64,000 nucleotides of DNA from Niallia sp052318935 (GCA_052318935.1 JBQRKO010000004.1); one strand, 5' to 3'; counted from the first letter of the stretch, positions 1-9,375 are shown. Notes: a model not told the origin generated them from the sequence alone. Numbers and translations are program-made.

Positions 1-1
1 C

Positions 2-259
2 CAAACAGTGACATCTGGTATTGGCGTAATGCAAGGGAATGCCAGTGACTTATTAACTGGACTTCCTTGGCAGTCCGTGATGCAATCGGATCAAGAGGCT
101 TATCATGCTCCCCTGCGCTTGTTGGTGGTAATCCAAGCACCGAAGGAGTATGTGGAACGGCTCTTTGATCATAATCCTACTTTTTATCAAAAAATTCAAA
201 ATGGCTGGATTCGACTTGCGTCCTTTGATCCAGAAGGAAACTGGGAAAGTTGGTCTTAA
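2..259 (+). CDS. dabA: DabA (UPF0753/YbcC) inorganic carbon transporter subunit, C-terminal end only
   Basis: Partial gene entering from the left edge; the frame is open from base 2 and about 85 C-terminal residues are visible. The stretch with GVMQGNASDL, TGLPWQSVM, YHAPLRLLVVIQAP and NGWIRLASFDPEGNW matches what I know of the end of the DabA/YbcC (DUF2309) family. DabA is a peripheral zinc protein that works with the membrane subunit DabB (NdhF-like) to take up CO2/bicarbonate. The catalytic zinc site lies outside the window, so it cannot be checked. The two following genes resemble YbcI and YbcF, which sit near ybcC in Bacillus, and this context supports the call. Confidence 0.85.
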   Translation, partial: QTVTSGIGVMQGNASDLLTGLPWQSVMQSDQEAYHAPLRLLVVIQAPKEYVERLFDHNPTFYQKIQNGWIRLASFDPEGNWESWS

Positions 260-371
260 TTACTTTCCCAGTTTGATATAAAAGCCTAGTGAGAACCCAG
301 TGATATAAAACGAAACAAATATTCATATATGTAACTTTTAATAAAGAAAGGGGGAAGGAAAGGGACTTATT

Positions 372-737
372 ATGGATAAATCAAAAGGAACTATTGAAGC
401 TGATATAAGTAAAGCATTAACTTATTGGGAGAAAAATTATCTTGGACGTGGCTCTATATCTGTTAAATCAGATATTTTACGAGATATGATTATTGTTACA
501 TTACGTGGTATATTAACCCCTGCTGAATATTCACTATGTAAAGATAAAGAAGGATTACTTTCCGTAAAAAAGAATCGAAATAGTTTGGTGGAATCAGGTC
601 TAGAAGAATTAAAGGAAATTATATTAACGTTAACAGGTCAAGAAGTAGTGAGTTTTTTTACCGATCTTAGTACACAAACTGGAGAACGAATTATGATCTT
701 TAAGCTTTCGGGTGACTTACAAGACCAATTGTCATAA
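372..737 (+). CDS. ybcI: DUF2294 family protein, YbcI-like
   Basis: A 121-residue soluble protein without signal peptide or membrane segment. The pattern EADISKALTYWEKNYLGRG, a central RGILTPAEYSL and a C-terminal DLSTQTGERIMIF is that of DUF2294 proteins such as B. subtilis YbcI. A GGGGGAAGGAAAGG tract before the ATG serves as ribosome binding site. It lies 112 bases after the dabA end on the same strand, as in the Bacillus ybc locus, so a part in inorganic carbon uptake is inferred from context only. The biochemical role of the family is not known to me. Confidence 0.8.
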   Translation: MDKSKGTIEADISKALTYWEKNYLGRGSISVKSDILRDMIIVTLRGILTPAEYSLCKDKEGLLSVKKNRNSLVESGLEELKEIILTLTGQEVVSFFTDLSTQTGERIMIFKLSGDLQDQLS

Positions 738-852
738 ATCGTTAGATACGTTTAAAACAATGATTATTTTACTATATCATTCAAGTTTTGCTGCTTAATC
801 ATTTTAAATTATCGACTGAAGCGAAATTCAAATTATTAATGGGGTGACTTTG

Positions 853-1353
853 ATGCATATTGATAAAAAGAAAAAAGTTCTATATTTGATTGGAATAGAG
901 CACAATTTGGACCATCTAATGAAGCTGGAGACCAATATTAATCCAGAAAATATCATTATCTTACAAAGTTATAATCCAGTAATTTCCCAATCTTTTGGCG
1001 ATATAATGAGAGATATTATTGTTGCTGTTTATCAAGAAAAAGTTGAGAAAATATTTGTGGTTGCTGCAAAAGATGATCAGAGGAATACAGAGGATATATT
1101 TAACATAATATCCGAAAACAAAGGATTGCAGGAAAAAATACAAACATTAGATTATCTTTCTAAATATTGCACGCCAGAATTTCCTGAAGGTAGTATAATG
1201 GAATGGTTAGAGGGTAGCAAAACTGTAACTGATGGTGTACAAAATAGTGTTAATATCATTCGTCGTCATCCGTTGATGCCTTCTCATGTAAAGGTTCAAG
1301 GATTAATTATCAACAAAGAAAACGATATACTATCAGAAATTGACACTTTTTGA
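853..1353 (+). CDS. ybcF: Carbonic-anhydrase-like protein (YbcF type) apparently lacking zinc ligands
   Basis: A 166-residue protein whose C-terminal SVNIIRRHPLMPSHVKVQGLIIN is typical of the end of beta-carbonic anhydrases, and whose middle (GDIMRDIIVAVYQEKVEKIFVVAAKDD) follows the fold around the second zinc motif. The usual ligands are not visible: where CxDSR is expected there is LQSYNPVIS, and where HxxCG is expected there is AAKDDQ. The only cysteine is near residue 107. It may therefore be non-catalytic, perhaps a structural or regulatory partner of the DabA locus just upstream. An in-frame GTG lies at 844, but the GGGGTG at 841-846 is better placed as the ribosome binding site for the ATG at 853. 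Confidence 0.65.
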   Translation: MHIDKKKKVLYLIGIEHNLDHLMKLETNINPENIIILQSYNPVISQSFGDIMRDIIVAVYQEKVEKIFVVAAKDDQRNTEDIFNIISENKGLQEKIQTLDYLSKYCTPEFPEGSIMEWLEGSKTVTDGVQNSVNIIRRHPLMPSHVKVQGLIINKENDILSEIDTF

Positions 1354-1735
1354 GAAATCCTTGCTTTAGATCTGAAAGGGGTAGTTCCACATACAGTTCA
1401 AATCTAACAAAACAAATTTCCTCCAACATGAAAAAACATTTTTCTTTTAGTTGAGTACTCGAAAGGATGATGTTTTTTTGAGAACCCCTAGCCTTCAGAA
1501 GAATTGCAGCGATCTCTATATTCCATAGACCTACAAGACTCGCCAACCAAGATGATGATAAAAAAGTTGAGAAGCTTTACCCCTTTGGATGAAATTAACT
1601 AAAGGGCTGTTTTTATGTCCGAAAGATTAGGAACACCTGAAGTTGAAGTTTATGGTAAAATATTTATCAATAGACTGCAGGGGAATACCCTACATTTTTT
1701 TCCGAAAGAAAAACTACTTATAGGTGGGGATTTTG
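1354..1735. other. Intergenic region, no clear gene
   Basis: No supported gene. A weak hairpin (CCCTTT with AAAGGG, about 1582-1608) followed by a short T run may end transcription from the ybc-type genes. A short open frame of about 42 codons from 1615 into the next gene has no ribosome binding site and no recognisable product. Confidence 0.4.
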
Positions 1736-2902
1736 ATGAATAGTATTTTTGACAGGGTAATTGATAGGAAGGATACAGCGTCATATAAATGGGGGTATAA
1801 TAAATTTGTTTTTGGAACAGATGATGTTCTCCCGATGTGGGTCGCAGATATGGATTTTCAGCCGCCAGCAGAAGTAGCTGCAGAAATACAAAAACGACTT
1901 GAACATGGGATTTACGGTTATACATACGTACCGAATTCTGCTGCTGATGCGATGATTAATTGGTTTATGAATAGACATAATTGGCAAATTGATCAATCGT
2001 GGATTGTTTATCATTCAGGAGTTGTTCCTGCGATTAGTACGGCAATCCAAGCTTTTACAGATCCTGGTGAATATGTTTTGCTGCAATCTCCGGTTTATGC
2101 GCCATTTTTTGAAATGATTGAAAAGAACGAACGAGTTGTGCTTAACTCTCCATTGAAGCTTGTGAATAATCGGTATGAAATGGATTTTGAAGATTTGGAA
2201 AAGAAATTGCAAATGGGTGTAAAACTTTTTGTGTTGTGCAGCCCGCATAATCCAGGAGGAAGGGTTTGGACAAAAGAGGAGTTGCAAAGGGTAGGAGATT
2301 TATGCTTGCACTACAATTGCTTGATCCTATCTGATGAAATTCATGCGGATCACGTGTACGAGCCAAATGTACATTATCCTCTTGCAGCGTTAGATAAAAA
2401 ATATGACGAGATTTTGTTAACATGCATCGCTCCAAGCAAAACATTTAATATTGCCGGACTTCAAGCTTCTGCTTGCATTATTCCAAATGAAGAATTAAAA
2501 AGCAGATATGAAAATTTTCAGCGAAGAACAGGGTATCATACCCTTAATACCTTTGGAATCATTGCAATGGAAGCAGCCTATCGATATGGAGAGAACTGGC
2601 TGGAAGAGTTATTAGGCTACTTGAAGCAGAATGTTGCAATTGCGAAAGAATTTATCGAAGAAAATATTCCGTCTATACGATTGATGGAGCCGGAAGGAAC
2701 ATATCTTCTTTGGATGGATTGCCGTAACTTGAATATGAGCGATGAAGAATTAAATAAAGCTTTAATTGAAAAAGGAAAGCTTGGATTAGAACCAGGAGCC
2801 AAATATGGATCAGGAGGAGAAGGGTTTGTTCGTATGAACATCGGCTGTTCTCAAGAAGTTTTACTAGAGGGGTTAGAGCGATTAAAACGGGCTTTAACCT
2901 AA
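1736..2902 (+). CDS. patB: PLP-dependent C-S lyase, PatB/MalY family aminotransferase
   Basis: A 388-residue fold-type I PLP enzyme of the MalY/PatB group, which splits cystathionine or cysteine conjugates to thiol, pyruvate and ammonia in the cytoplasm. Visible landmarks are MWVADMDF near residue 35, the SPHNPGGRVW loop near 169, LSDEIHADH with the PLP-pyridine aspartate near 200, and the Schiff-base lysine near 235 in APSKTFNIAGLQ. Length fits the family (about 390). An earlier in-frame GTG at 1724 overlaps the AGGTGGGG ribosome binding site, so the ATG at 1736 is chosen. Monocistronic; it faces the FAA-hydrolase gene across a shared terminator. Confidence 0.85.
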   Translation: MNSIFDRVIDRKDTASYKWGYNKFVFGTDDVLPMWVADMDFQPPAEVAAEIQKRLEHGIYGYTYVPNSAADAMINWFMNRHNWQIDQSWIVYHSGVVPAISTAIQAFTDPGEYVLLQSPVYAPFFEMIEKNERVVLNSPLKLVNNRYEMDFEDLEKKLQMGVKLFVLCSPHNPGGRVWTKEELQRVGDLCLHYNCLILSDEIHADHVYEPNVHYPLAALDKKYDEILLTCIAPSKTFNIAGLQASACIIPNEELKSRYENFQRRTGYHTLNTFGIIAMEAAYRYGENWLEELLGYLKQNVAIAKEFIEENIPSIRLMEPEGTYLLWMDCRNLNMSDEELNKALIEKGKLGLEPGAKYGSGGEGFVRMNIGCSQEVLLEGLERLKRALT

Positions 2903-3000
2903 GAAAAAGGGATTTCATTAAATAATCCTTATTCAGAATAATGGAGGAATCAGGATCAATGAATCCTAGAGGCTTCCTTATAGAACGGTACATGTTATTG

Positions 3001-3044
3001 AAGTTTAAGAGAGTGTCCCATTTTTTCGACACTTTCTTAAACTT
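3001..3044. terminator. Bidirectional intrinsic terminator
   Basis: A stem of about 17 pairs (left arm starting AAGTTTAAGA, right arm ending TTCTTAAACTT) around a 10-base loop, between the convergent patB-like and FAA-hydrolase genes. Symmetric A/T flanks allow it to work in both directions. Confidence 0.85.
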
Positions 3045-3053
3045 TAACATATT

Positions 3054-3719
3054 CTATAATGGCTTCGGGGAAAGACTCAATTGTGGTGGTTCATTACTTT
3101 TAACTATTTGACATGTACCTAAAACCTCATCTCCCCATTTTAAGGAAAATTTATCTCCATCAATGGCTTCTCCGACACCACTTGGCGTACCAGTGAAAAT
3201 GATATCTCCTTTACCAATCCCAAAATTCGACGCACAAAAATCAATGATGGTCTGGAAATTAAAAATGACATCGCTAATATTTCCTACTTGGACAACTTCC
3301 CCATTAATTTCAAGTGAAAAGTTTTTTTCTTTAGCTGCTTCAACGCCTGGGAAAGGGATGAAATCGGTGAGAACAGCAGATTGAGGGAACCCTTTAGCTG
3401 CAAGCCATGGATGTCTTTTTTCTTTTAATGTAGTTTGCACATCTCTTAATGTAAAATCAATGCCTAATGCCATTTTGTCGATAAGATCGTCTGCTTTTGC
3501 TCCTTTATAATAATCTTTCCCAATATGTATAACTAGTTCAGTCTCAAAATGGATGATTCCTCGATAGGCTGGCAAATTAATCGCATTTCCATTTGCATAA
3601 GCGATGGCATGCGTTGGTTTTGAAAAGACCATTGGTGATGTGGGAATTTCATTCTTTAATTCTAGTGCATGAAGAGCATAGTTTCGACCAATACAATAAA
3701 TATTTTTGATAGTTTCCAT
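3054..3719 (-). CDS. Fumarylacetoacetate hydrolase family protein
   Basis: A 221-residue single-domain FAH-family enzyme, the size of fumarylpyruvate hydrolase/oxaloacetate decarboxylase members (YcgM, FAHD1 type). GRNYALHALEL near the start, FSKPTHAI near residue 32, the metal-binding HFETELVIHIG near 58 and FTLRDVQ near 90, and IFTGTPSGVGEA near the end are diagnostic; acidic residues around 59, 61 and 93 should hold Mg/Mn. The substrate cannot be told from sequence. AGGAGGTAGCTAAA precedes the ATG. No aromatic degradation genes lie nearby. Confidence 0.85.
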   Translation of the reverse strand: METIKNIYCIGRNYALHALELKNEIPTSPMVFSKPTHAIAYANGNAINLPAYRGIIHFETELVIHIGKDYYKGAKADDLIDKMALGIDFTLRDVQTTLKEKRHPWLAAKGFPQSAVLTDFIPFPGVEAAKEKNFSLEINGEVVQVGNISDVIFNFQTIIDFCASNFGIGKGDIIFTGTPSGVGEAIDGDKFSLKWGDEVLGTCQIVKSNEPPQLSLSPKPL

Positions 3720-3826
3720 TTTAGCTACCTCCTAATTAGTAAAACATGTTGTTTATGAAATAAAACTGAATTACGCATCAAATAATTGAATATTTATAAA
3801 GTGCTAGTTGTGATTGTACCTTATCT

Positions 3827-4351
3827 TTATTTAATATAGAAATCAACAATATTGCCATATTTGTCCGATTCAATATGGCAGCAGCCTTGTAGTGAATTTT
3901 TAAGCATTTCCCTTCCGCGTTGTACTCTTGATTTGGCACCGGAATAAGAAATGCCGAGATGCTGGCTTAATTGTTTTTGGGACATGCCTTTAAACTCCGA
4001 AAGTTCGAGAGCTTCTCTATATTTTTCAGGTAATTGCTGAATCACGTCTTTAAAGCAAGAAATGACTTCTTTGGAATAGTCCTCTTCTTCATTTTCATCG
4101 ATGATCTTAAGATGGTCCGTAAATTCCTCGGATTTTTTCCCTCTGCGGTAGTAATCCGCGATACTATTTCTAGCAATTTGATAAATCCAAGGCTGCATTT
4201 TTTTCTCATCCCTTAAATCGGAAAGATGACCATTTATCTTCATGAACACATTCTGTACAATATCTTCCACATCATCATGATTATCCGTTCTTTTTGCCAC
4301 AAAACGCTTTATTGGCTCTTGATATTCGCTCCAAACTAACTGAATATCCAT
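3827..4351 (-). CDS. sigZ: ECF-type RNA polymerase sigma factor SigZ
   Basis: A 174-residue sigma-70 family member of ECF size. Region 2 includes DVEDIVQNVFMKI and KMQPWIYQIARNSIADYYRR, and region 4 the helix-turn-helix LPEKYREALELSEFKGMSQ through HLGISYSGAKSRVQRGREML. The cysteine-bearing tail GCCHIESDKYGNIVDF is the feature I associate with SigZ. No anti-sigma gene lies beside it, as for B. subtilis sigZ. AAGGAGTGAGC precedes the ATG. Its target promoters are not known here; no clear ECF-type promoter was recognised in front of it. Confidence 0.85.
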   Translation of the reverse strand: MDIQLVWSEYQEPIKRFVAKRTDNHDDVEDIVQNVFMKINGHLSDLRDEKKMQPWIYQIARNSIADYYRRGKKSEEFTDHLKIIDENEEEDYSKEVISCFKDVIQQLPEKYREALELSEFKGMSQKQLSQHLGISYSGAKSRVQRGREMLKNSLQGCCHIESDKYGNIVDFYIK

Positions 4352-4550
4352 TGGAAGCTCACTCCTTTGAAAAGTTTTTTAACAAACTTTGCGTCTATTT
4401 AATTTTAATGGCGTCTTTTATAGTGTAATGAATAATTTTAATAATTAAATTTTACAAAAAGGGGGAGCATGGATGCAATTTTAACGCTTTCCAAAGTGTT
4501 TCTGGATTGTTGCTGAATTTAAAAAATAATAATACGAGGGAGAGAAGAGT

Positions 4551-5576
4551 ATGAAATACAATCTGCTTGGCAATACAGGAGTACTTATTTCGGAAATCGC
4601 TCTTGGCGCAATGACATTTGGCGGCGGAAAAACTTGGGGTATATTTGGTTCACTTGATGAAAAAGAAGCAGGCCGACTCGTCGATCAGGCGCTGGATGCC
4701 GGTGTTAATCTCTTCGATACAGCTGATATATATGCTGATGGACGGTCAGAGGAGATTCTCGGAAAAGTTTTGAAGTCCAAACGTCATCAGGCGATCATTG
4801 CTACGAAGGTGAGAGGACGTACTGGTACCGGACCAAACGAGATCGGTTTATCACGGCTGCATATCATCGAACAAGTGGAAGCAAGTCTTAAGCGACTTGG
4901 TACTGACTATATTGACCTTTATCAAATTCATAATCCCGATCAAATAACAGACTGGGAAGAAACCTTGCGTGCTTTAGATGACCTTGTTCGCAGCGGGAAA
5001 ATACGTTACATTGGCTGCTCCAATATGAGGGGATGGGAAATGATGAAAGTAAGAGGGGTTTCCCAATTAAATGGCCTTCATGCTTTTAAAAGCAGTCAAT
5101 CCTATTATTCATTGGCAGGACGAGAGATTGAACGGGAAGTTATTCCAGTTGTAAAGGATCAAAATATGGGGCTGCTCATATGGAGTCCATTAGCTGGAGG
5201 GTTTCTGTCAGGCAAATATACTCGCGATAATCAAGGAAGTGCTGATGACCGGCATACCAAGTTTGTCTTTCCACCGGTGGATAAAGAAAAAAGTTATGCA
5301 ATCATCGATGTGTTGCAAGAAATTGCAGGAGTGCGTGAAACATCGGTTGCCACTATTGCTTTAGCTTGGGTGCTTAACCAGAAAGCGGTCACCAGTGTGA
5401 TAGTTGGGGCCAAACGTCCAGATCAACTACAGATGAATCTTGAGGCGAGCGGCATCACTTTAAATGAAGACGAGTTAAACAGACTTGATGAAGTCAGCCG
5501 ACTGCCAGAAGAGTATCCAGGATGGTCTTTTATGGAAAATGATGAGAATATAGTAAGAAAACATCCAGAGAGATAG
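4551..5576 (+). CDS. Aldo/keto reductase
   Basis: A 341-residue NADPH-dependent aldo/keto reductase, TIM barrel, cytosolic. The catalytic tetrad is visible: D56 and Y61 in FDTADIY, K86 in IIATKVRG and H127 in LYQIHNPD. The cofactor-binding segment lies around WSPLAGGFLSGKY and the later VIVGAKRPDQLQMNL. The closest group I recognise is the YhdN/general-stress type that reduces small aldehydes, but the substrate is open. GAGGGAGAGAAGAGT precedes the ATG. It stands alone, transcribed away from sigZ. Confidence 0.85.
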   Translation: MKYNLLGNTGVLISEIALGAMTFGGGKTWGIFGSLDEKEAGRLVDQALDAGVNLFDTADIYADGRSEEILGKVLKSKRHQAIIATKVRGRTGTGPNEIGLSRLHIIEQVEASLKRLGTDYIDLYQIHNPDQITDWEETLRALDDLVRSGKIRYIGCSNMRGWEMMKVRGVSQLNGLHAFKSSQSYYSLAGREIEREVIPVVKDQNMGLLIWSPLAGGFLSGKYTRDNQGSADDRHTKFVFPPVDKEKSYAIIDVLQEIAGVRETSVATIALAWVLNQKAVTSVIVGAKRPDQLQMNLEASGITLNEDELNRLDEVSRLPEEYPGWSFMENDENIVRKHPER

Positions 5577-5744
5577 TAGGCTGATCAGATTTGTTAGGAT
5601 TACTTTAAAAAGAAGTCCATTTTGATCAATCTTTTTCAAAATAGATTCATTTCTATTAAAGGGGCAAATAATAGAGTATATAAGAGCAGCAAATATCAGG
5701 CGCAATTCTAAATTAATGAATTGAGCTTTTGCATATGTTGGTTT

Positions 5745-5860
5745 GGAGAAGCGGTCGGTCGACTCCTGCGGGATTAGCGATAAAGGCGAGACCCCCGCAG
5801 GAGCGTCGTTACGAGGAGGCTTGGCGCTCGCCCCGCGGAAAGCGAGCGATAAGCTTCGGA
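5745..5860. repeat. Interspersed GC-rich palindromic repeat, copy A
   Basis: A GC-rich island (ACTCCTGCGGG ... CCCGCAGGAGCG ... CCGCGGAAAGCGAG) in otherwise AT-rich DNA, bounded by GAAGC/GCTTC. It is related to the copies at 22691, 34144 and 47834 by the inner CTCCTGyGGG/CCCrCAGGAG stem. Such elements are common between genes in Bacillus chromosomes; open frames across it on the minus strand are chance. Confidence 0.7.
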
Positions 5861-5901
5861 AAACCCCTCTTACTTTCAGGGTAGCCATAATTTTAAAAAA
5901 G

Positions 5902-5935
5902 AAACCAGTATTTATAGTTTAATACTGGTTTTTAT
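5902..5935. terminator. Intrinsic terminator
   Basis: Perfect 11-bp stem (AAACCAGTATT/AATACTGGTTT) with an 8-base loop; T runs lie on both sides, so it can end the LtrA transcript (minus) and anything read from the left. Confidence 0.8.
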
Positions 5936-6013
5936 ACCCTTAATTTCTTGTGAAAAAAATAGCATTGTAAATTATTATTTACCTGATGAATCTAATTAAA
6001 CTTCAGATTTTCT

Positions 6014-7105
6014 TCAAGTGGTCGTTATTTTAGCATAGATAATATAAAACACGGCTAACTCCCCCATTATGACAATGTTTGGGACCACTACTATTAAATT
6101 TATAATAAAAAAGGTTGCTAAAATTCCTAAAAATAACCCTAAATGATAAAATTTCAAACGGTGTTGTTTATATCTGTATTGATGAAAAACAATAGAAGTT
6201 GCAATGAAATAGAGCAATACAGAACCAAATACAAAATATAAGATAAATGAATAATGCACCTCATGTAAAAATAACAGCTTGATGGATGCAGCAATCATGC
6301 TTAAAGTCATTAAAATAAACAGATGACCATAGATAATGGTTTGACCTGCTGTTTGGATCGACTTGTCCACTTTCTTTTCTACATTATCGAAATACTGCCA
6401 CCACATCGATATAATTAGGATAAATGAAATGATCGAAAAGCCGATTGAATTCCAGTTTCCTTCTTGAGGTTGAATCACGGCAAGTGTACTGACAAGAGCT
6501 TCACCAAAGAGAATAATGGTGAATAGACCAAATCGCTCTAATAAATGAGCCGTATTGGTAGGCACCTTTGCTAAATACTTTCGTCCAATCATTGGGACCA
6601 TAATATCGATAGTGATACCCATATATAACACAGCATATCGAACCCAAGAATCAAAAAGGACGGAGAATAACGAAATAATGATTCCAATCCAAAAATACCT
6701 TCCTAAATATAGTGCTACTTTTTTTCGAAATCCCTTTTCTATACGCTGGACAACAAGATATTGGGTCGCAGTTACTGCTCTTAAGCCAATATAACCAATT
6801 AAAAAAGAAAGATAGTAAGGATCAAAATCTACTGATAAGCTTGATGTCATAATAAGGACAAAAAACATTTGAAGTATCAAAAATAGTCGTTGATGAAATA
6901 AATCTTGTCCAAACCGGTTAATAAACATGGTTTGCCCTACCCAAGCCCACCAGATAGGAATAAAGATTAGCACAAACTTTAATAAATATTCTGAATGGAT
7001 ATATCCCTCTTCAACATGAATTAAAACATGAGTCGCAGTTGCAATAGCTGCCACGAAGAGTAAATCATAAAAAAGTTCTAACCAAGTAACTTTTTTTTCT
7101 TCCAT
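6014..7105 (-). CDS. Low temperature requirement protein A (LtrA) family membrane protein
   Basis: A 363-residue integral membrane protein with about 11 hydrophobic segments. The N-terminal WLELFYDLLFVAAIA, then WWAWVGQTMFINRF, HLLERFGLFTIILFGEALVS near residue 190 and SMWWQYFDNVEK near 235 are the LtrA signature. LtrA was named from a Listeria cold-growth mutant; its transport or enzymatic role is not established. AAAGGAG lies upstream of the start. Single-gene unit. Confidence 0.85.
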   Translation of the reverse strand: MEEKKVTWLELFYDLLFVAAIATATHVLIHVEEGYIHSEYLLKFVLIFIPIWWAWVGQTMFINRFGQDLFHQRLFLILQMFFVLIMTSSLSVDFDPYYLSFLIGYIGLRAVTATQYLVVQRIEKGFRKKVALYLGRYFWIGIIISLFSVLFDSWVRYAVLYMGITIDIMVPMIGRKYLAKVPTNTAHLLERFGLFTIILFGEALVSTLAVIQPQEGNWNSIGFSIISFILIISMWWQYFDNVEKKVDKSIQTAGQTIIYGHLFILMTLSMIAASIKLLFLHEVHYSFILYFVFGSVLLYFIATSIVFHQYRYKQHRLKFYHLGLFLGILATFFIINLIVVVPNIVIMGELAVFYIIYAKITTT

Positions 7106-7316
7106 TTTTTATTTTTGTACTCCTTTCTATCCTCTACTCTAGTAAATGGTAGTACGAAAGTGAATTAAAAGAAAGGGGGAATTGATATGACCAAAACATC
7201 GGTCTAATTTGCTGAAGCTTAAGAAAAGGTTCTTATAATCGAATTATAGCACAAGCATTAGCAAAATATATAAGCTGCCTGTATGTTTAATTGCAAATAG
7301 CAGTGGAGATAATAAT

Positions 7317-7793
7317 ATGAAAATAATTCCATGGAGTTCAAGAAAATGCCTGATTCAACAGATGATTTCGCAAATGACCTATCATGATTTTATTGCTGCC
7401 ATTACATTAGGCTCTATTGCAGCCAATATGGCTTTTAATATTCAAATAAAGTTTTGGTCTATCACTACCTGCATAATTGTATTTAGTTTCATTACATTAC
7501 TTGCAACATTGTTGACTTTAAAAAACAGAGATGCGAGAAAGTCGATTTCTGGTGATCCTACAGTAATCATAGAAAATGGAAAAATACTCGAGAGAAATCT
7601 TAAGAATCTAAAATATACAATGGATTCTTTAAATCAGGTTCTTAGAGAGAAAGATGTATTTAACATTGAAGAGGTTGAATTCGCTATTATGGAGTCAGAT
7701 GGGCATATATCAGTTTTAAAAAAAACACCCTATCAAAATGTAACGAAAAAGGATTTAGCTATCCTTGCATTACCAAAAGAAAATTGTCTGTAA
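7317..7793 (+). pseudogene. DUF421 (YetF-like) membrane protein, truncated at both ends
   Basis: The 158-residue frame matches the centre of DUF421 proteins: QMTYHDFIAAITLGSIAAN, then a second hydrophobic segment, and PTVIIENGKILERNLKN through EVEFAIMESDGHISVLKK. Full members run to about 210-230 residues. Here the first membrane helix, which normally precedes SQMTYHDF, is replaced by an unrelated 17-residue stretch, and the protein stops right after the position where a further GxxxxxNL/WL segment is expected. I take it as a decayed copy; a short functional variant cannot be excluded because a GGAG lies in front of the ATG. Confidence 0.55.
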
Positions 7794-7994
7794 CAGATGT
7801 TTTTTATGCAGTTAAAGGGACAAATAATCAATTAGTTTTTGATTTATATACGATAAAATATCTTCTCCTGTTGATATACAATCATGATTTAAAAAATAGA
7901 TATCGATAATCTTCGGGTCAACATTATCAAAGAAAAGCTGAAAAAAGGTTGTAGAAAATATGATTCTTTTTAAGTAATAATCTTAATCTATTGT

Positions 7995-8024
7995 GTGTGC
8001 TTGCAACATAAGTTACAAGCACAC
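7995..8024. terminator. Hairpin at the 3' end of the malic enzyme gene
   Basis: Perfect 9-bp stem GTGTGCTTG/CAAGCACAC with a 12-base loop, 26 bases past the malic enzyme stop. No good T run on the minus side, so its strength as a terminator is uncertain. Confidence 0.5.
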
Positions 8025-8049
8025 TTGGAAAACATATGCTTCTTTTATA

Positions 8050-9375
8050 TTATTTTTGTACAGGTCCAGCATCCATAATAACTTGTTCAACTGCTTTCGC
8101 AACTTGTTCATGTACATTAAGATCTAATGGATGAGGAACAAGATCTCCTGGTTGTGTGCAGGAAGCAATTGCTTCGGCTGCTGCGACCAACATAGGGTGG
8201 GTTACATCGTTCGCCTGTGCATTCAAAACACCTCTGAAAATGCCCGGAAATCCAAGGACATTATTGACAGAACGCCCATCCGCCGCATATGCAGCGCCTG
8301 CTTCAATTGCGTCCGCTGAAGTAATTTCCGGATTTGGATTGGAAAGTGCCAAAATAATCTGCCCTTTGCGTACCCATTCTTTTTTTATCAACCCTTGGAC
8401 ACCTGTGGTTGCAATAATAATGTCACAGCGTTCCATTAGTTCTTCCAGTTGATCAACTGACGTACCTCCATAGTTTTCAAGACGCACTTTTGCTTCTTGT
8501 GATAGATCCGTACCAAGCACTGATTTTGCTCCGTATGCCATCAGCATCCGGCAAATCGCTAAACCTGCCGCGCCCAGTCCAATTTGTCCTACAACTGCCT
8601 CTTTGATATTAACATCGACATTTTTACATGCTGAAATAACCGCAGCGAGTGTGACAACAGCCGTTCCATGCTGGTCATCATGCATAACGGGAATAGATAA
8701 TTCTTTTTTTAGACGATCCTCTACTTCAAAGCAGTGGGGTGAACCAATATCTTCAAGGAGAATCCCACTGAAGCTAGGAGAGATATGCTTTACCGTTTCC
8801 ACGATTTCGTCTGGATTTTTCGTATCCAACAAAATCGGAATCGCATTAATATTTACAAGCTGTTCAAAAAGTGCAGCCTTTCCTTCCATTACTGGCATTC
8901 CGGCAACAGGCCCAATATCCCCAAGACCTAAAATCGCTGTTCCATCCGTAACAACGGCCACGCTGTTTCCGATATTTGTGTAAAACTTTGCTTTTTCAGG
9001 CTCTGCTTGTATCACTTTACATACTTCTGCCACCCCTGGTGTATAAACCTTACGCAAATCTGCAAGTGTTTGAATCTGCAGTTTACTTTTCATCTGCACC
9101 TTGCCGCCTTCGTGTGCACGCAGAACTTCGTCTGATACGGTTTGGACATGAAAATCATCTAAGCTATTGATCGCTTCAATAATCGCTGAAAGTTGTTCCT
9201 CTTTTTCAAATTGAACGGTAATGTTTCGTTGGGTATATGTAGGCCCTACTTTTAAGGTTTCAACATCCCCGATATCGCCACCATTCAGGCCAATTGTTGA
9301 GGCCACTTTACCAAGACTTCCCGGAACCGAAGGAATTTCAATCATTAACGTTCGAACTAATTTATTATCTTCCAT
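8050..9375 (-). CDS. NAD(P)-dependent malic enzyme with N-terminal ACT domain
   Basis: A 441-residue enzyme that oxidatively decarboxylates malate to pyruvate. Residues 1-80 form an ACT domain (RTLMIEIPSVPGSLGKVAS), a probable effector-binding module. The catalytic part follows with LRKVYTPGVAEVC, VAVVTDGTAILGLGDIG, and the metal site around LLEDIGSPHCFEVE and MHDDQHGTA; the nucleotide-binding Rossmann motif is GQIGLGAAGLAIC. Length and the ACT domain fit the MleA/YtsJ-like bacterial type rather than the longer MalS type; which paralog it equals is not decided. GGGGG lies in front of the start. No malate transporter is adjacent. Confidence 0.85.
   Translation of the reverse strand: MEDNKLVRTLMIEIPSVPGSLGKVASTIGLNGGDIGDVETLKVGPTYTQRNITVQFEKEEQLSAIIEAINSLDDFHVQTVSDEVLRAHEGGKVQMKSKLQIQTLADLRKVYTPGVAEVCKVIQAEPEKAKFYTNIGNSVAVVTDGTAILGLGDIGPVAGMPVMEGKAALFEQLVNINAIPILLDTKNPDEIVETVKHISPSFSGILLEDIGSPHCFEVEDRLKKELSIPVMHDDQHGTAVVTLAAVISACKNVDVNIKEAVVGQIGLGAAGLAICRMLMAYGAKSVLGTDLSQEAKVRLENYGGTSVDQLEELMERCDIIIATTGVQGLIKKEWVRKGQIILALSNPNPEITSADAIEAGAAYAADGRSVNNVLGFPGIFRGVLNAQANDVTHPMLVAAAEAIASCTQPGDLVPHPLDLNVHEQVAKAVEQVIMDAGPVQK

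Noticed and set aside
1615..1742. 42-codon frame before the C-S lyase gene
   Set aside because: No SD sequence; overlaps the start of patB and resembles nothing known to me.
5475..5888. 137-codon minus-strand frame
   Set aside because: It crosses repeat copy A and the end of the aldo/keto reductase gene; no start signals.
8156..8983. Two plus-strand frames inside the malic enzyme gene
   Set aside because: Antisense shadows of a strongly conserved enzyme gene, without ribosome binding sites.
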